Below, piece by piece: positions 41,171 to 51,960 of a stretch of 64,000 bases of DNA. The position numbers and the translations under genes are program-made. The stretch lies in contig NC_090767.1 in NCBI RefSeq assembly GCF_036898095.1, positions 25,070,570-25,134,569 on the forward strand. The letters run 5' to 3'. The first letter of the stretch is position 1. Each line of letters begins with the position of its first letter. The DNA comes from Palaemon carinicauda. Its lineage: Eukaryota; Arthropoda; Malacostraca; Decapoda; Palaemonidae. The notes below the pieces were generated by a model. The model saw only the letters and a list, made by a program, of their open reading frames with translations. It was not told where the DNA came from and did not search any database.

Positions 41171-41801
41171 GTTTGTATTTTCCAGGTCGTCAACAGAGGT
41201 GTTGGGTTTTTTTGAAAAAGCAAGCCGGGTTATCCACCTCTTATCGGAGGATGTCAGTCCTCCTATCCCATGTGGCCCAACACGAGAAGAGGCTTCAGCG
41301 GGGACCAGTCCTCTATTAGAGAGGGGCTGCCTCTCTTAAGGTGGGCGTACACTGGTCAGTGGGGGTAGTTAGCCCCTCCCACCGTCGACTCCAATGCCTG
41401 GCGTCAACCATTACCCGCAAATATGGGTGACTTAAGACCGGATCACTGGAGCCCGACTCTTAACAGACTTGGTCTGCACCCAATGGGGTCTGCCAGAGGG
41501 TGATGGCGTCTAAATTGGCACAGGTTGAGATGGAATGCACTCCATCCCACACTCTGCCAAATACAAAGCGGCATCCAAAGTAAAATCGAACATGCCAAAG
41601 TCGTCAACAATATCGAGCCCAAAAGTAAGAGATGGGAGGAAAAAAGAAATAATCAAAAGTAAAAGAGAAAGTGCTGACTGATTTAGTTGAATCGACAGCT
41701 GGGCACCAAGGTCCAAAGGTTAATAGTTCCCACTGTTCATTAGAGCCGAGCTGCTAATCCCTAAGCCCCCCATCCTCGTCAAGGCTTCAGCATCTGGGGG
41801 G
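41171..41801 (-). other. Copy C 5'UTR
   Basis: About 630 bp, close to copy A 19973-20603. The sense start is a run of C followed by AGATGCTGAAGCC. Confidence 0.8.
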
Positions 41802-42439
41802 TCAATGGAAGATGAAATATCATTAGAAAGAGAAAGGATTAATAAGGTAAAATCATTTAAATATTTAGGAACTATGATCAATAATACAAGGCATTTCATG
41901 AAAGATTGATCAAAGCAAATCAGACAATGGCTCGGTTAAATCAAATTTGGAAATCAAATTGCCTGAAATTATTACATGTAAAAATTAAACTATATATCAG
42001 TTTAGTGAGATCGGTGTTACTCTATGGACATGAGTCATGGTATGACAATGAAACAATCTCCAATAGATTTAGTAGATTTGAGAACAAAGTCCTCAGAAGG
42101 ATATTGGGAGTTAAATGGCAGGACAGGATTAGAAATGAAACTATGAGAGAGATTACTCGAGTGCCATAAGTAGATGAGATCATGGTGAGGGGTAGATGGA
42201 GATGGTTTGTTCATGCTCTTCGCACTCCCCAAGAGAGATTAGTTCACCAGACATTTAATATGGTTCCACAAGGCACTAGAAGAGTTGGAAGACCCAAGCC
42301 TACATGGCTGAGGACTATGAAGCATGAAGTAGATGAAGAATGATGAAATATTAATTTAAAAGCTCAAGACTACTGGCGAAATCTTACTGAGTCCCTTCGC
42401 GTCAATTGGCGTAGGAGGATAGGAGGAGATGATGATGAT

Positions 42440-42440
<1 letters not shown>
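41802..42440 (+). pseudogene. RTE-like RT relic, right part with 3' end
   Basis: Continues the relic at 35610: VKSFKYLGTMI, then after a frameshift near 41905 LYISLVRSVLLYGHESW and RFENKVLRRILG, then (V)GRPKPTWLRT. The 3' end carries a (GAT)n tail at about 42426. The order YLG...SVLLYG.E.W...GRPK is typical of the C-terminus of RTE/BovB-like and related endonuclease-RT proteins. Stops and a frameshift mark it as dead. Confidence 0.75.
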
Positions 42441-42514
<74 letters not shown>

Positions 42515-42521
42515 ATATATA

Positions 42522-42577
<56 letters not shown>

Positions 42578-42665
42578 TATGCATTATATACATCTGTGTA
42601 TCTATATTCCCATACATATCTATGTATAAATATATATTGTGCATATATGATATATAAAAAAATAC

Positions 42666-42739
<74 letters not shown>

Positions 42740-42740
42740 C
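42441..42740. repeat. (TC)n and (TA)n microsatellites
   Basis: TC run about 42442-42510, TA runs about 42511-42575 and 42668-42735, with short unique sequence between. The Tyr/Ile-repeat ORFs here are artefacts. Confidence 0.95.
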
Positions 42741-42950
42741 ATATATTATAAAATAAACTTATAAAAAGAATCGATAGAACTTTCTTTCTTACACTACCTT
42801 GAATTCTTACTTCTGTCTCTTGATGCAGAGAAGAATCTTACCTGAAATTGAAGGAAAAGATTTTGTATTGGAATTATTTAAGTCATTAAATGACCTTCAC
42901 TTAACTTAGCTTAAATGAGGTCAGGTTAGTAGAAACATTACTTAATATGA

Positions 42951-42953
42951 ACA

Positions 42954-42995
<42 letters not shown>

Positions 42996-43260
42996 AAGCT
43001 AAGCTACAACCCTAGTTAGAAAAGCAGGATGGCATAAGCCCAAGGGCTCCCATACGGAAACATATCCCAACGAGAAAAGAAAATAAGGAAATGCATAGTC
43101 TACAAGAGAAGTAATAAATAATTAAATAAAAATTAAAGTAACATTTAAAGGAGAGTAACATTAAAATAGATCTTTCATAAATAAATTATAAACAGACTTC
43201 GTGTTATCGTGTTCAAACTACCTCTTGCCAAATGCCCTCCTGAACCCAAGTCCTGTGCAT
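42951..43260 (-). repeat. Dispersed repeat with (TAA)n tail
   Basis: In minus-strand sense it ends ...AGGGTTGTAGCTTAGCTTG then (TAA)n (42958-42993 on the plus strand as ATT units). The tail block matches 21475-21518. The body, with AAAAGCAGGATGGCATAAGC and CCCAAGGGCTCC, resembles a repeat I remember as abundant in decapods, but I cannot name the family. Confidence 0.55.
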
Positions 43261-43544
43261 ATAACTGCAAGATCGTATCAAAATATTTCAACATTATCAC
43301 ATGCAAAAAACGGAAATGAAAACTGAAATTTATTTTCAACAAAATATCTACAATGCTTAATTAGAATCTCTTCTTTATTTAGGTGACTTCACAAGAACTA
43401 CATTGATGTTAAAAAATTAAAGAACCAAGAATATTTAGAAACTCCTAAATTAATTGGTAAATGATAATTTTGAAGATTCCAATTCAATGAATCATAAAGT
43501 TTTCATTTATCCATTTTGTTCATGTTCAAAATCGACACCGTTAC
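43261..43544. other. Anonymous AT-rich DNA
   Basis: No ORF, repeat or motif of note. Confidence 0.35.
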
Positions 43545-44261
43545 TGGTGAGAAAAACAGGCATGTTTATTCAGATTCTTTTTAGTGCGAGGGAAGAGCAA
43601 AGATACAAGCAAAATACATACACAAAATGAACTATGTATGATCGTGTGACACACGGTTGGTACATGGTTCCCCCCTTAAAAAGAGACATACTGTACATGT
43701 TAAATAGGGCGCCCTGATCTAGAGAGGCAAACTGTAGGTGGGTCATCTGGCAGGAGAAAAGCAGGTTTTAGACGATCAATGGAGACCCAGTCTTCTTTGC
43801 CACTAATGTTAAGTAGGAATGCTTTCGGACTGCGTCGGATCACAAGGAAAGGGCCCGTGTAAGGGGGCGTTAGCGTTGGCTTGCTAGTGTCGTTGCGCAG
43901 AAAGAAGAGCATTGCAGAGTGCAAGTCAGTCGGTATGTGATGCTTCGCTGGGGACTTGTAAGTCTGGCGGCATGGAGTAAATTTTCCCACGACGTGATGT
44001 ATGCGCTGGAGATCGTCGGAGGAGGTTGTAAAAGGAAAAAATTCGGCAGGGACGACCAACGGGTCGCCATACACCACTTCAGCTGCTGAGACATCGAGGG
44101 CGTCTTTAGGAGTGGTCCTTAGTCAACAGGAGGACCCAGGGAAGCTGAGTAAACTAGTTAGAATCCTTACAGCGGGACATCAAAGCTGCTTTGACGGTGC
44201 GATGAAAACGTTCAACCATTCCATTGGCAGCAGGGTTGTAGGCCATTGCCTGATGTAGGGT
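43545..44261 (-). mobile_element. Ty3/Gypsy LTR retrotransposon relic (integrase end and partial 3' LTR)
   Basis: The minus strand carries the end of an integrase gene. About 30 bp after its stop comes a purine tract (AAGGGGGGAA, near 43662-43671), the usual PPT position. A probable 3' LTR piece with an AATAAA signal lies near 43573. The upstream part is missing: sequence changes to CA-rich minisatellite at 44262. Confidence 0.75.
43700..44258 (-). pseudogene. Ty3/Gypsy integrase C-terminus, frameshifted
   Basis: The end of the DDE core is clear (AYNPAANGMVERFHRTVKAAL, holding the catalytic Glu), followed by a TAG and frameshift near 44155. The frame is restored through EVVYGDPLVVPAEFF, VGKFTPCRQTY, the PPYTGPFLVI.RS motif and DRLKPAFL. 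These are the usual Gypsy integrase tail signatures. The N-terminal three quarters of pol are absent. Confidence 0.85.
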
Positions 44262-45432
44262 GATGCATACACAATCACAAACACACGCACGTGAATACAC
44301 AATCACACACACACACGCACGTACATTCACAATCACACACGCATATACAATCACACACGTGCGCGCATACACAATCACACACACGCATACACAATCACAC
44401 ATACAAGCGCATACACAATCACACACACGCACATACACAATCACACACACAAGCACATACACAATCACACACATGCGCATACACAATCACACACACCCAC
44501 GCATATGTATTCACAATCACGCACACAAGCATACACAATCACACACACCCACACACGTGCATACACAATCACACACACAAGCACATACACTATCACACAC
44601 ACCCACACATGCGCATACACAATCACACACACAAGCACATACACTATCACACACACAAGCACATACACTATCACACACACAAGCACATACACTATCATAC
44701 ACACAAGCACATACACAATCACACATGCGCATACACAATCACACACATACACAATCACACACCCACGCACATGCATTCACAATCACCCACACACAAGCAT
44801 ACACAATCACACACACCCACGCATGCGCATTCAAAATCACACACACACGCGCATACACAATCACACACATACGCATACACAATCATGCGCATACACAATC
44901 ACACACATACACACCCACGCACATGCATTCACAATCACACACACACAAGCATACACAATCACACACACCCACGCATGCACATTCACAATCACACACACAC
45001 ACACGCATACACAATCACACACACAAGCACATACACAATCACACACACAAGCGCATACACAATCATACACAAGCACATACACAATCACACACACACAAGC
45101 ACATACACAATCACACACATGCGCATACACAATCACACACACATGCGCATACACAATCACACACACACAATCTCACACACAATCACATACACAATCACAC
45201 ACGTGCAGACACAATCTCACACACCTACGCATGCGCATTCACAATCACACAAACACAAGCATACACAATCACACACCCACGCATGCGCACTCACAATCAC
45301 ACACACAAACGCATACACAATCACACACACGCACGCGCATACACAATCACACACACGCACGCGTATACACAATCACACACGCATGCATAGTCACACACAT
45401 GCACGCGCATACACAAGCAGACACACTCTCAC
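44262..45432. repeat. CA-rich minisatellite (~1.17 kb)
   Basis: Irregular repetition of ATACACAATCACACACAC with AAGCAC, CGCAC, CATGCGC and CCACGC variants; unit length is roughly 20-32 bp. All three plus frames are open for long stretches (His/Thr-rich), which is a by-product of the repeat. Confidence 0.95.
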
Positions 45433-45443
45433 ACAACACTCAG

Positions 45444-46088
45444 TTTCTGGTACAGCACTGATGTCTCTCCCATAGGGAGAAAAAAGCTGGAAATGAAACA
45501 ATGCGACTCATTTCCATAGGTCTTTTGGACTTGTCGATGTTTCTAAATTCTATTCCTAGAAGTATTAATGAAACACAAAGAGATGGAAGAAACAGCGCCA
45601 CCATTGAAACTGACAAGCACTGGCGTAGAGCATTCCGACACCATTAGGTTTCTGGTACAGCACTGTCCCTCCCACTGGGAGAAAAAAGCCACAAATGAAA
45701 CAATGCTATTCATTTCCACTGGTCTCTTGAACTCATAGATGGTTGCGGATTCTATTCCTTAAAGAGAAAGAAGGAAGAAATACCGGGACCCTTCAAACCG
45801 ACAAGCAGTGGCATGGAAGAATTGCACATCAGAATCTGATACATCACTGTCTCTCACAGGGGGTGAAAAAACACCACAAATGAAACAAGGCTACTCCTAC
45901 CGATTGTTCTCTCCGAATTATCTATGTTTCAGAATTCTATTCCTTGAAGTTTTAATGATATAACAAAAGAAGGGAAGAAACAGGGGCCCCCTTCAAACTG
46001 ACATGCATTGGCGTAGAACACTCGCACACCATTTGCTTTCTGATACAGCACAGTCTCTCACAGGGAGGAGAAAAATATGACAAATCCA
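45444..46088. repeat. ~200-bp tandem repeat array
   Basis: Units starting TTTCTGGTACAGCACTG or TCTGATACA(T/G)CAC begin at about 45444, 45649, 45832 and 46036, giving periods of 205, 183 and 204 bp. The fourth unit is interrupted by DIRS-2 and resumes at 61444. Units are noticeably diverged from each other. Confidence 0.85.
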
Positions 46089-46275
46089 TAGATAATTATA
46101 TTTTTCGTAATGATACAAACCTTCGCTATATATTTAAGGGTATTACTTTCTGTGTAGCTGAAATGACAAGCCATTAAAATTTAGCGAGGATAAACTAACC
46201 ATACCGCTAGTTAGCAGGGGTAGCTTGCTACCGCTCCCACTCGCACAACTGTGATTTAGCTCACTTTGCTTGGAG
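46089..46275. repeat. DIRS-2 left inverted terminal repeat
   Basis: Matches the reverse complement of 61250-61443: TTTAAGGGTATTACTTTCTG, ATACCGCTAGTTAGC and GCTTGCTACC..TCCCACTC occur in order in both. Confidence 0.88.
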
Positions 46276-46317
46276 GCAGTACTTCAATGGGGATAGGGCT
46301 GGCGGCCAAGCTTGTAT

Positions 46318-46428
46318 GAATAGCCAAGGTTTGTATCGTTACGAAAAATAAAAATTATCTACGAATGTCATTTTTTCCGTAATTGGAATACAAACCTACG
46401 CTATTTATTTAGGGTTGACTAACCTATT
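46318..46428. repeat. DIRS-2 internal complementary region
   Basis: The first half (CCAAGGTTTGTATCGTTACG to ATTATCTA) complements the left end at 46089-46135. The second half (GGAATACAAACCTACGCTAT then TTATTTAGGG) complements the right end at 61405-61443. Confidence 0.85.
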
Positions 46429-46699
46429 AGGAAGGGTGGACGTCCCTGCCAATCTGGCTTTTTGGCTTTTACCCGGGGGCTCCTTATCTGAGTATGTTAG
46501 TACTCAAAAATAGGGGTCCCTGCGCCTCGCTAAAACCTTGCTACGAAAGGTCAGCGGCCTACACAAGCTGTGTTGAGATATTTAGAAGTGTGACCGTCAA
46601 GGTAAAGTTATTCAGAGTCTTTAGTAGGAAAAACTGTTGTAACCAAGACTTTCCCAATACCACCTTGCCAGGGTATGGAGACGCAACACCATTAGTTTA

Positions 46700-47569
46700 A
46701 TACTAGGTACACAAGGGAGCTTGGTTTACCTGCAGTAGTTTGAGGTCAGCTTGTGCAGAGAAACCAGAATGCTGCTTTCCCCAAGAGTGGGAAGGATGAA
46801 GAAAAAGAATAAGAGCCAGTCAAACCTTTTCATTCACGCAGAATAAAACTGAGTAACAGTGCCCTCAACCTTCTGCTGCTGCTTATCCAATAAGGAACTT
46901 GAGGTATTATACCAGCCATTGTGCAGCTACCACAAGACCGATAGAAAATGTATCGAATCTCCTGTGGGTCACATCTTGCAGGTAGTGGGATGTAGTTTGT
47001 AGTTTGCACACCCCCAGCCTGAAGAACCTGTGTCACTGAGAAGTTTCTCTTGAATGCCAAGGAAGTACCTATGCCCCTGACATCATGAACTCTGGGGGCG
47101 ATGTCAGGGAGGAGGGTCTGGATTTAGTGCATGATCTATGACCTTGCAAATCCATGCTGAGATTGTGTTCTTGGCGACCCTCCTCTTGGTCCTTCCTGTG
47201 CTGACGAAGAGTGCAGGCACACGAGGACGGGCTGTGGCTGTTCTCAAACTCCTCAGTGGGCAGAGTAAGAGATATTTAGGGTCATCTGTTATAGAACGAA
47301 GACTCGAAATCCGGAAGGAGTCGAATCGAGGATCCGCTACTCCCAGGGTTCTGAGTCTTAGCAATAAACTATGGGACGAAGCTGAACGTTACATCTCCCC
47401 CATCCCCTTGAATGGGTGGTCGTATGAGAGACCATGAAGTTTACAGACTCGTTTGGCCAAAGCCAAAGATAGCAGGAACACCGTCTTCCAAGTTAGGTGG
47501 CGATCTGTTGCCTGGTGTAATGGTTCATAGGGAGAGACCTCAGAACTCGAACCACGTTCCTTGGAGGAG
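46700..47569 (-). pseudogene. DIRS-2 tyrosine recombinase, degenerate
   Basis: Recognisable pieces in order: KTVFLLSL then AKRVCKLHGLS (equivalent to the SGKR.SE.H region around the first catalytic Arg, near 47440-47510), then VHDVRGIGTSLAFKRNF (the H-x-x-R motif, near 47050) and a following thread ending about 46830. Several stops interrupt it, and copy D separates it from its N-terminal part. Confidence 0.8.
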
Positions 47570-47582
47570 GTCTCACTTCAGA

Positions 47583-49932
47583 TTGATTGATTGATTGATT
47601 TAAAGTTTTCAGGCATCCTGACATCTGAGGTCATTGACGCCGGTAACATTTAATTTATGTATACAAAAATAAAAGATAAAATAAAATAAAAAATAAAAGA
47701 GTATTCAATTAAAGTCATAAAAGTTGAATGTAATAAAAGTTAAATATTTTTCAGAAGACCTGCTTCTGAAATAAATCTAAAAATGCCACTTGCATGGTAG
47801 GACACATCATTTCCAAGAATCTTGGCAAGGATGAACCTGCCACCCTCACCTCGAGCCTCAAACAAATATCTATTCCGCAAGTTGTTATAATTGGGGCATT
47901 CGGTCAGCAAATGCCTTACTGTTAGAGGTACTAAGCAGTCATCACAATACGGTTGGTGTTGGCCCTTCAGCAGAAACTCGTGTGTCAACCGAGTGTGACC
48001 AATACGGAGACGACAAAGAGACGTCTCCCATTTTCGGGGCATCATATTATACCTCCAAGGAGATATGTCATTTGTTATCTCTCGCATTTTATTGCCATCT
48101 TGACTATCCCATTGCTGTTGCCATTTATTGCAAACCAAGTTCTTGATGACAGGTAAGAAATCATTACAGGCAATGGGATACCTTCTTGGCAGCAACTCGG
48201 ATGCAGCCTCCTTAGCCAGTGAATCTGCCTTCTCATTCCCAGACACACCTACATGTGCTGGAACCCAACAAAATTGAACTGTTATACCTCTCCGTCCAAT
48301 AATGAGAAGCCATTCTAAAATCTTTAAAACTAGAGGGTTATTAGAATTAAAAACTTCCATAGCTTGAAGGACACTCCTTGCATCACTAAAAATTGTAAAA
48401 TTACCCTCCTTCTCCAATGCTATTTTCTCAATAGCGGTTAATAAGCCATACAGTTCGGCAGTAAATATGGAAGCGGTCAGAGGAAGTGCACCTCTACAAT
48501 TAAAACCATTACTATGTACTCCAAATCCAACGCCAGCATCAGATTTGGAGCCATCAGTATAGATAAAAGTTGATCCTCTATGTTCTTTAACATGTTCATT
48601 AAAAAGAGACCTGGCTTCTAGGTCTGACATATTCTTCTTATCTCCAATAAAATATTTACAAAAAGATATCTCTGGTAACTTCCATGGAGGCGTTGATGAT
48701 ACCTTGAATGGAAGTACCTTATTTCTAATTATATCCAGACTATTTAATAATCGTTTCACCCGAAAGCCATAGGGTTGAGGAGATTTTGGGTGCAACTCAA
48801 AGTATGATGCGTGTCTTACAAGGCTTGCAGTCTGAAAGGCTAGAGAGTTAGGGAGTCTTTGCAATCTAAACCAATACCGAAGAATGGAAGACATTCGGTA
48901 AAGGTCTAGAGGTAACTCTCCAGCATCAACAAGGAGACTTGGGATAGGCGAGGTTTTAAAAGCTCCAGTAGACAATCTAATACCTGCATGATGTATCGAG
49001 TCTAATATTTTTAACCGGCTTGAGGTGGCTGAAGAATATACCTCACAACCATAACTAATTTTGGAAAAAATCAAGGCCTTGTATAATTTTAAAATAGTAC
49101 TGCGGTCTGCCCCCCATGATGTATGGGATAATACTTTTAAGATATTCAGAGCTTCAACACATTTAGCTTTTAATGCTTTTAAGTGAGAAACCCATGTAAG
49201 CCTACAATCAAATATCAAACCTAAAAATTTAGCTTCTCTTGCACATGGTATCCGTTGACTTTTAATGTATATATCCGGGTCTGGATGTACTCCCCGGATA
49301 CGACAAAAATGGACAATGGTAGTTTTACTTGTCGAGAACTTAAATCCATTCATGTCAGCCCACTGGATAATTTTATCAATAGAGAGTTGGATTTTTCTCT
49401 CAACCATTGCCATTTTAGTGCCAGCAAATGATATTGAGAGATCATCCACAAATAATGTTGAGAGAACATCCTGGGGAATGGCTGAGGATATCCCATTAAT
49501 TGCTAGTGCAAAAAGGGTTACACTCAGCACACTACCCTGAGGAACTCCTTCTTCCTGGCACTTACTCTCTGATAGAGTTTCCCCCACTCTCACTTGAAAA
49601 ACTCTACGTGAAAGAAATGCCTGAATAAATAGTGGCAGCTCTCCTCTCAATCCCAATTCATGAATGGTTTTAAGAATACCATATCTCCATGTGGTATCAT
49701 ATGCCTTTTCAAGGTCAAAAAATACTGTAACATGGTGCTGTTTGGAAGCAAAGGCTTCACAAATAGAAGACTCTAGTCGTATCAACACATCAGTCGTTGA
49801 GTGCATTTTTCGGAATCCACATTGAATCGGTGATAAAATACCTTTCTTTTCAAGGTACCACACCAGCCTTGCATTGACCATCTTCTCCATGATTTTACAT
49901 AAACAAGATGTCAATGCAATTGGACGATAGTT
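47583..49932 (-). mobile_element. I-group non-LTR retrotransposon, copy D (5'-truncated)
   Basis: The 13-bp duplication GTCTCACTTCAGA flanks it at 47570-47582 and 49933-49945. It holds only the last 2.35 kb of an element of the second subfamily; the 5' end stops inside RT at the NYRPIALTS region. The tail is TTGATTGATTGATTT. Truncation is typical of incomplete target-primed reverse transcription. Confidence 0.95.
47740..49914 (-). CDS. Copy D ORF2 fragment: RT (partial) and RNase H
   Basis: 724 open codons with no internal frameshift: FFDLEKAYD, GVPQGSVLS, FVDDLSIS, then RNase H YTDGSKS, FTAELYG, FSDARS, GNEKAD and the Cys/His tail. It is the only subfamily-2 RNase H here that keeps subfamily-specific residues (e.g. 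AFFASK is replaced by ASLAKE-type residues), so it is the reference for detecting the copy B mosaic. No endonuclease or start, so it is not functional alone. Confidence 0.92.
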   Translation of the reverse strand: MTSCLCKIMEKMVNARLVWYLEKKGILSPIQCGFRKMHSTTDVLIRLESSICEAFASKQHHVTVFFDLEKAYDTTWRYGILKTIHELGLRGELPLFIQAFLSRRVFQVRVGETLSESKCQEEGVPQGSVLSVTLFALAINGISSAIPQDVLSTLFVDDLSISFAGTKMAMVERKIQLSIDKIIQWADMNGFKFSTSKTTIVHFCRIRGVHPDPDIYIKSQRIPCAREAKFLGLIFDCRLTWVSHLKALKAKCVEALNILKVLSHTSWGADRSTILKLYKALIFSKISYGCEVYSSATSSRLKILDSIHHAGIRLSTGAFKTSPIPSLLVDAGELPLDLYRMSSILRYWFRLQRLPNSLAFQTASLVRHASYFELHPKSPQPYGFRVKRLLNSLDIIRNKVLPFKVSSTPPWKLPEISFCKYFIGDKKNMSDLEARSLFNEHVKEHRGSTFIYTDGSKSDAGVGFGVHSNGFNCRGALPLTASIFTAELYGLLTAIEKIALEKEGNFTIFSDARSVLQAMEVFNSNNPLVLKILEWLLIIGRRGITVQFCWVPAHVGVSGNEKADSLAKEAASELLPRRYPIACNDFLPVIKNLVCNKWQQQWDSQDGNKMREITNDISPWRYNMMPRKWETSLCRLRIGHTRLTHEFLLKGQHQPYCDDCLVPLTVRHLLTECPNYNNLRNRYLFEARGEGGRFILAKILGNDVSYHASGIFRFISEAGLLKNI

Positions 49933-49945
49933 GTCTCACTTCAGA

Positions 49946-50176
49946 CTGAGGACAGATAAGTTCATAACTCCATATGAGTAAGGAAAGCTCTAGCGATGAA
50001 GAAATGTCCATTCAATTCAGACTAAAGGCGAGGCTTAAGGCTGAGCAATAGCCTTTTACCGCCGAGACTGACAGTCGCGTTTCTTCCCCCAAATATGAGA
50101 GGAACTCCACTATTGCTGGAAAAGTGCCATCGAGAGGGGAGATACCTCTTCCACGACACCAACCTCAGAAGACCTT
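49946..50176 (-). pseudogene. DIRS-2 recombinase N-terminal remnant
   Basis: Continuation of DIRS-2 between copy D and the RT-region ORF. A thread (WKRYLPSRWHFSSNSGVPLI) resembles the core-binding start of DIRS recombinases. Fragmentary. Confidence 0.5.
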
Positions 50177-51960
50177 CTACTTTGCCTGGTAGACCGGTGC
50201 TGAAGACTTTCGCAGGTGTCCAGATATCCTCTCGCAACTTATTGCAAAAATCCTCTCGAGAGGAGATGCTGGATAGTATCCAGGCATGAAGGAATATGTT
50301 GGCATGTGGCTGAGTAGATCGTGTCGTGGAGGGAGTTCTTTTGGAGACTCCGTCAGGAGTGGTAGAAGGTCCGGAAACCATTCCGCGTAATGCCATAGCG
50401 GAGCTATGAGGGTTATTGAAAGGTTGACCGATGTTCTGGTTTTGTTGAGTACCCTCCTCATCAGACAGAACGGGGGAAAGGCGTAAACGTCAACGTTGTC
50501 CCACAGTTGCTGGAATGCATCTTGCCAGAGAACCTTGGGGTCTTGGACTGAGGAACAGTATAAAGGGATCCTGATGTTCAGGGCTGTTGCGAAGAGGTCA
50601 CTGTTGGAGAACCCCACAAAGTCAGGACTTTTTTGGCTACTAAAAGCGTGCCAATAGTGGTATCGAGTGGGTCTCGGCCCATCTCAGTATCTCTACTGCT
50701 AGCTGGCATAGGGGCTGTGAAAAAGTACCTCCTTGCTTGTTGATGTAAGCCACTACTGTGGTGGTGTCGCTCATCACTACCACTGAGTGGCCCGCCAGGA
50801 ACTGTTGAAGGGCCAGAAAGACGGCCTTCATCTCTAGGAGATTTATGTGGAGATAGAACCTGACTCTGACCAGAGGACTGAGGTCATGTGGTGCAGCACG
50901 TGAGCCACCCACCCTTTTTTCTGAAGCGTCTGAGAACAGCATCAAATCCGGGGGGAGGACGAGAAGATCCACTCCCTTTCGTAGATTCTCATATGCCACC
51001 CACAACTCGAGGTCCATCTGTTCTGCTGATCCCATGGGGATCCGGATGTCCGGGGAATCAAGAGTCTGGTTCCACCGGAATTTGAGTCGCCACTGGAGAG
51101 ATCTCATCCTTAGGCAACCGTTGGGAACTAGACGGGTCAGTGATGAAAGGTGACCGAGGAGACGTAACCACGTCTGGGCTGGAAGTTCTTCTCGTCTGAG
51201 AAGGTGTCTTGCGACCTTCCTCAGCCCTGGCTATTCTGTCGTCTGAAGGAAGACTTTGTGGAGATTGGTGCCTATTATCATGCCTAGGTATACCAGTCTC
51301 TGCGTAGGAAGCAGGGAGGACTTCGAGATTTACCATGATCCCCAGATCTTGGCAAAGCCTCAATAGTTTGTCTCCATGTTGAAGAAAGGTTGACACCGAG
51401 TCTGCTAGGATTAGCCAGTTGTCCAGATAACGAAGGAGATGGATACCAATCCTGTGTGCCCAAGATGACACTAGGGCAAACACTCAGGTGAAAACCCTAG
51501 GTGCTGTGGAAAGACCGAAGCACAGCACCTTGAACTAATATTTCCTGTTGTCTAGGTTGAGTCTCATAACTTCCTTGAAGATGGATGGACTGGGATCTGG
51601 AAGTACGCATCATTTAGGCCCAGTTTGCACAATAATTACTGTGGTCTTACAGCTAGTTTAACCGTGTCTGCAGTCTCCATGCTGAATGGGGTAGTTTGAC
51701 AAACATGTTCAGAGCTGAGAGGTCGATGACTGTCTTCAGCCTCCAGAAGCCTTTTTTACAAGATAGGGTCGACTGAAGCAGCCTGGGGACCCTTCGAGGA
51801 CCTAATGCAGAGCACCCTTCTTCAACAGGGTCTGGACTTCTGCCCAAAAGGTCAGCCCCTTTGCTGATCCCATAGCAAAGGAGTCTATAGACACTGGATT
51901 CCTGGTCAGGGGAGGGAGAGATGTTATGAACAGGACGCGATATCCTAGACGAATTACAGA
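50177..51960 (-). pseudogene. DIRS-2 RT/RNase H and C-terminal region, degenerate
   Basis: From the sense 5' side: an RT remnant with DLSALNMFVKLP (near 51700) and a decayed palm; RNase H with MLFSDASEKRVGGSR, INLLEMKAV, VVMSDTTTVV (ORF at 50640-51107); then the post-RNase H segment DLFATALNIRIPLY...VDVYAFPP...LIAPLWHYAEWFPDLL (50177-50617) that parallels DIRS-1. Stops and frameshifts separate the pieces. Confidence 0.85.

Larger units (their letters stand above)
35773..41801 (-). mobile_element. I-group non-LTR retrotransposon, copy C (full length, apparently intact)
   Basis: The perfect 14-bp duplication TCAATGGAAGATGA flanks it at 35759-35772 and 41802-41815, splitting an RTE-like relic. 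ORF1 (518 aa) and ORF2 (about 1236 codons) are both uninterrupted. All RT, endonuclease and RNase H motifs are present. This is the best candidate for an active or recently active master copy in the window. Confidence 0.95.

Noticed and set aside
42370..42751. Tyr/Ile and Arg/Glu repeat ORFs
   Set aside because: Artefacts of TA and TC microsatellites.
44260..45475. Three overlapping plus-strand His/Thr-rich ORFs of 318-394 aa
   Set aside because: All plus frames are open because the CA-rich minisatellite contains no stop codons. Not a gene.
44262..46088. CRISPR-like array
   Set aside because: Repeats are degenerate, there are no unique spacers of constant length, and the DNA is eukaryotic.
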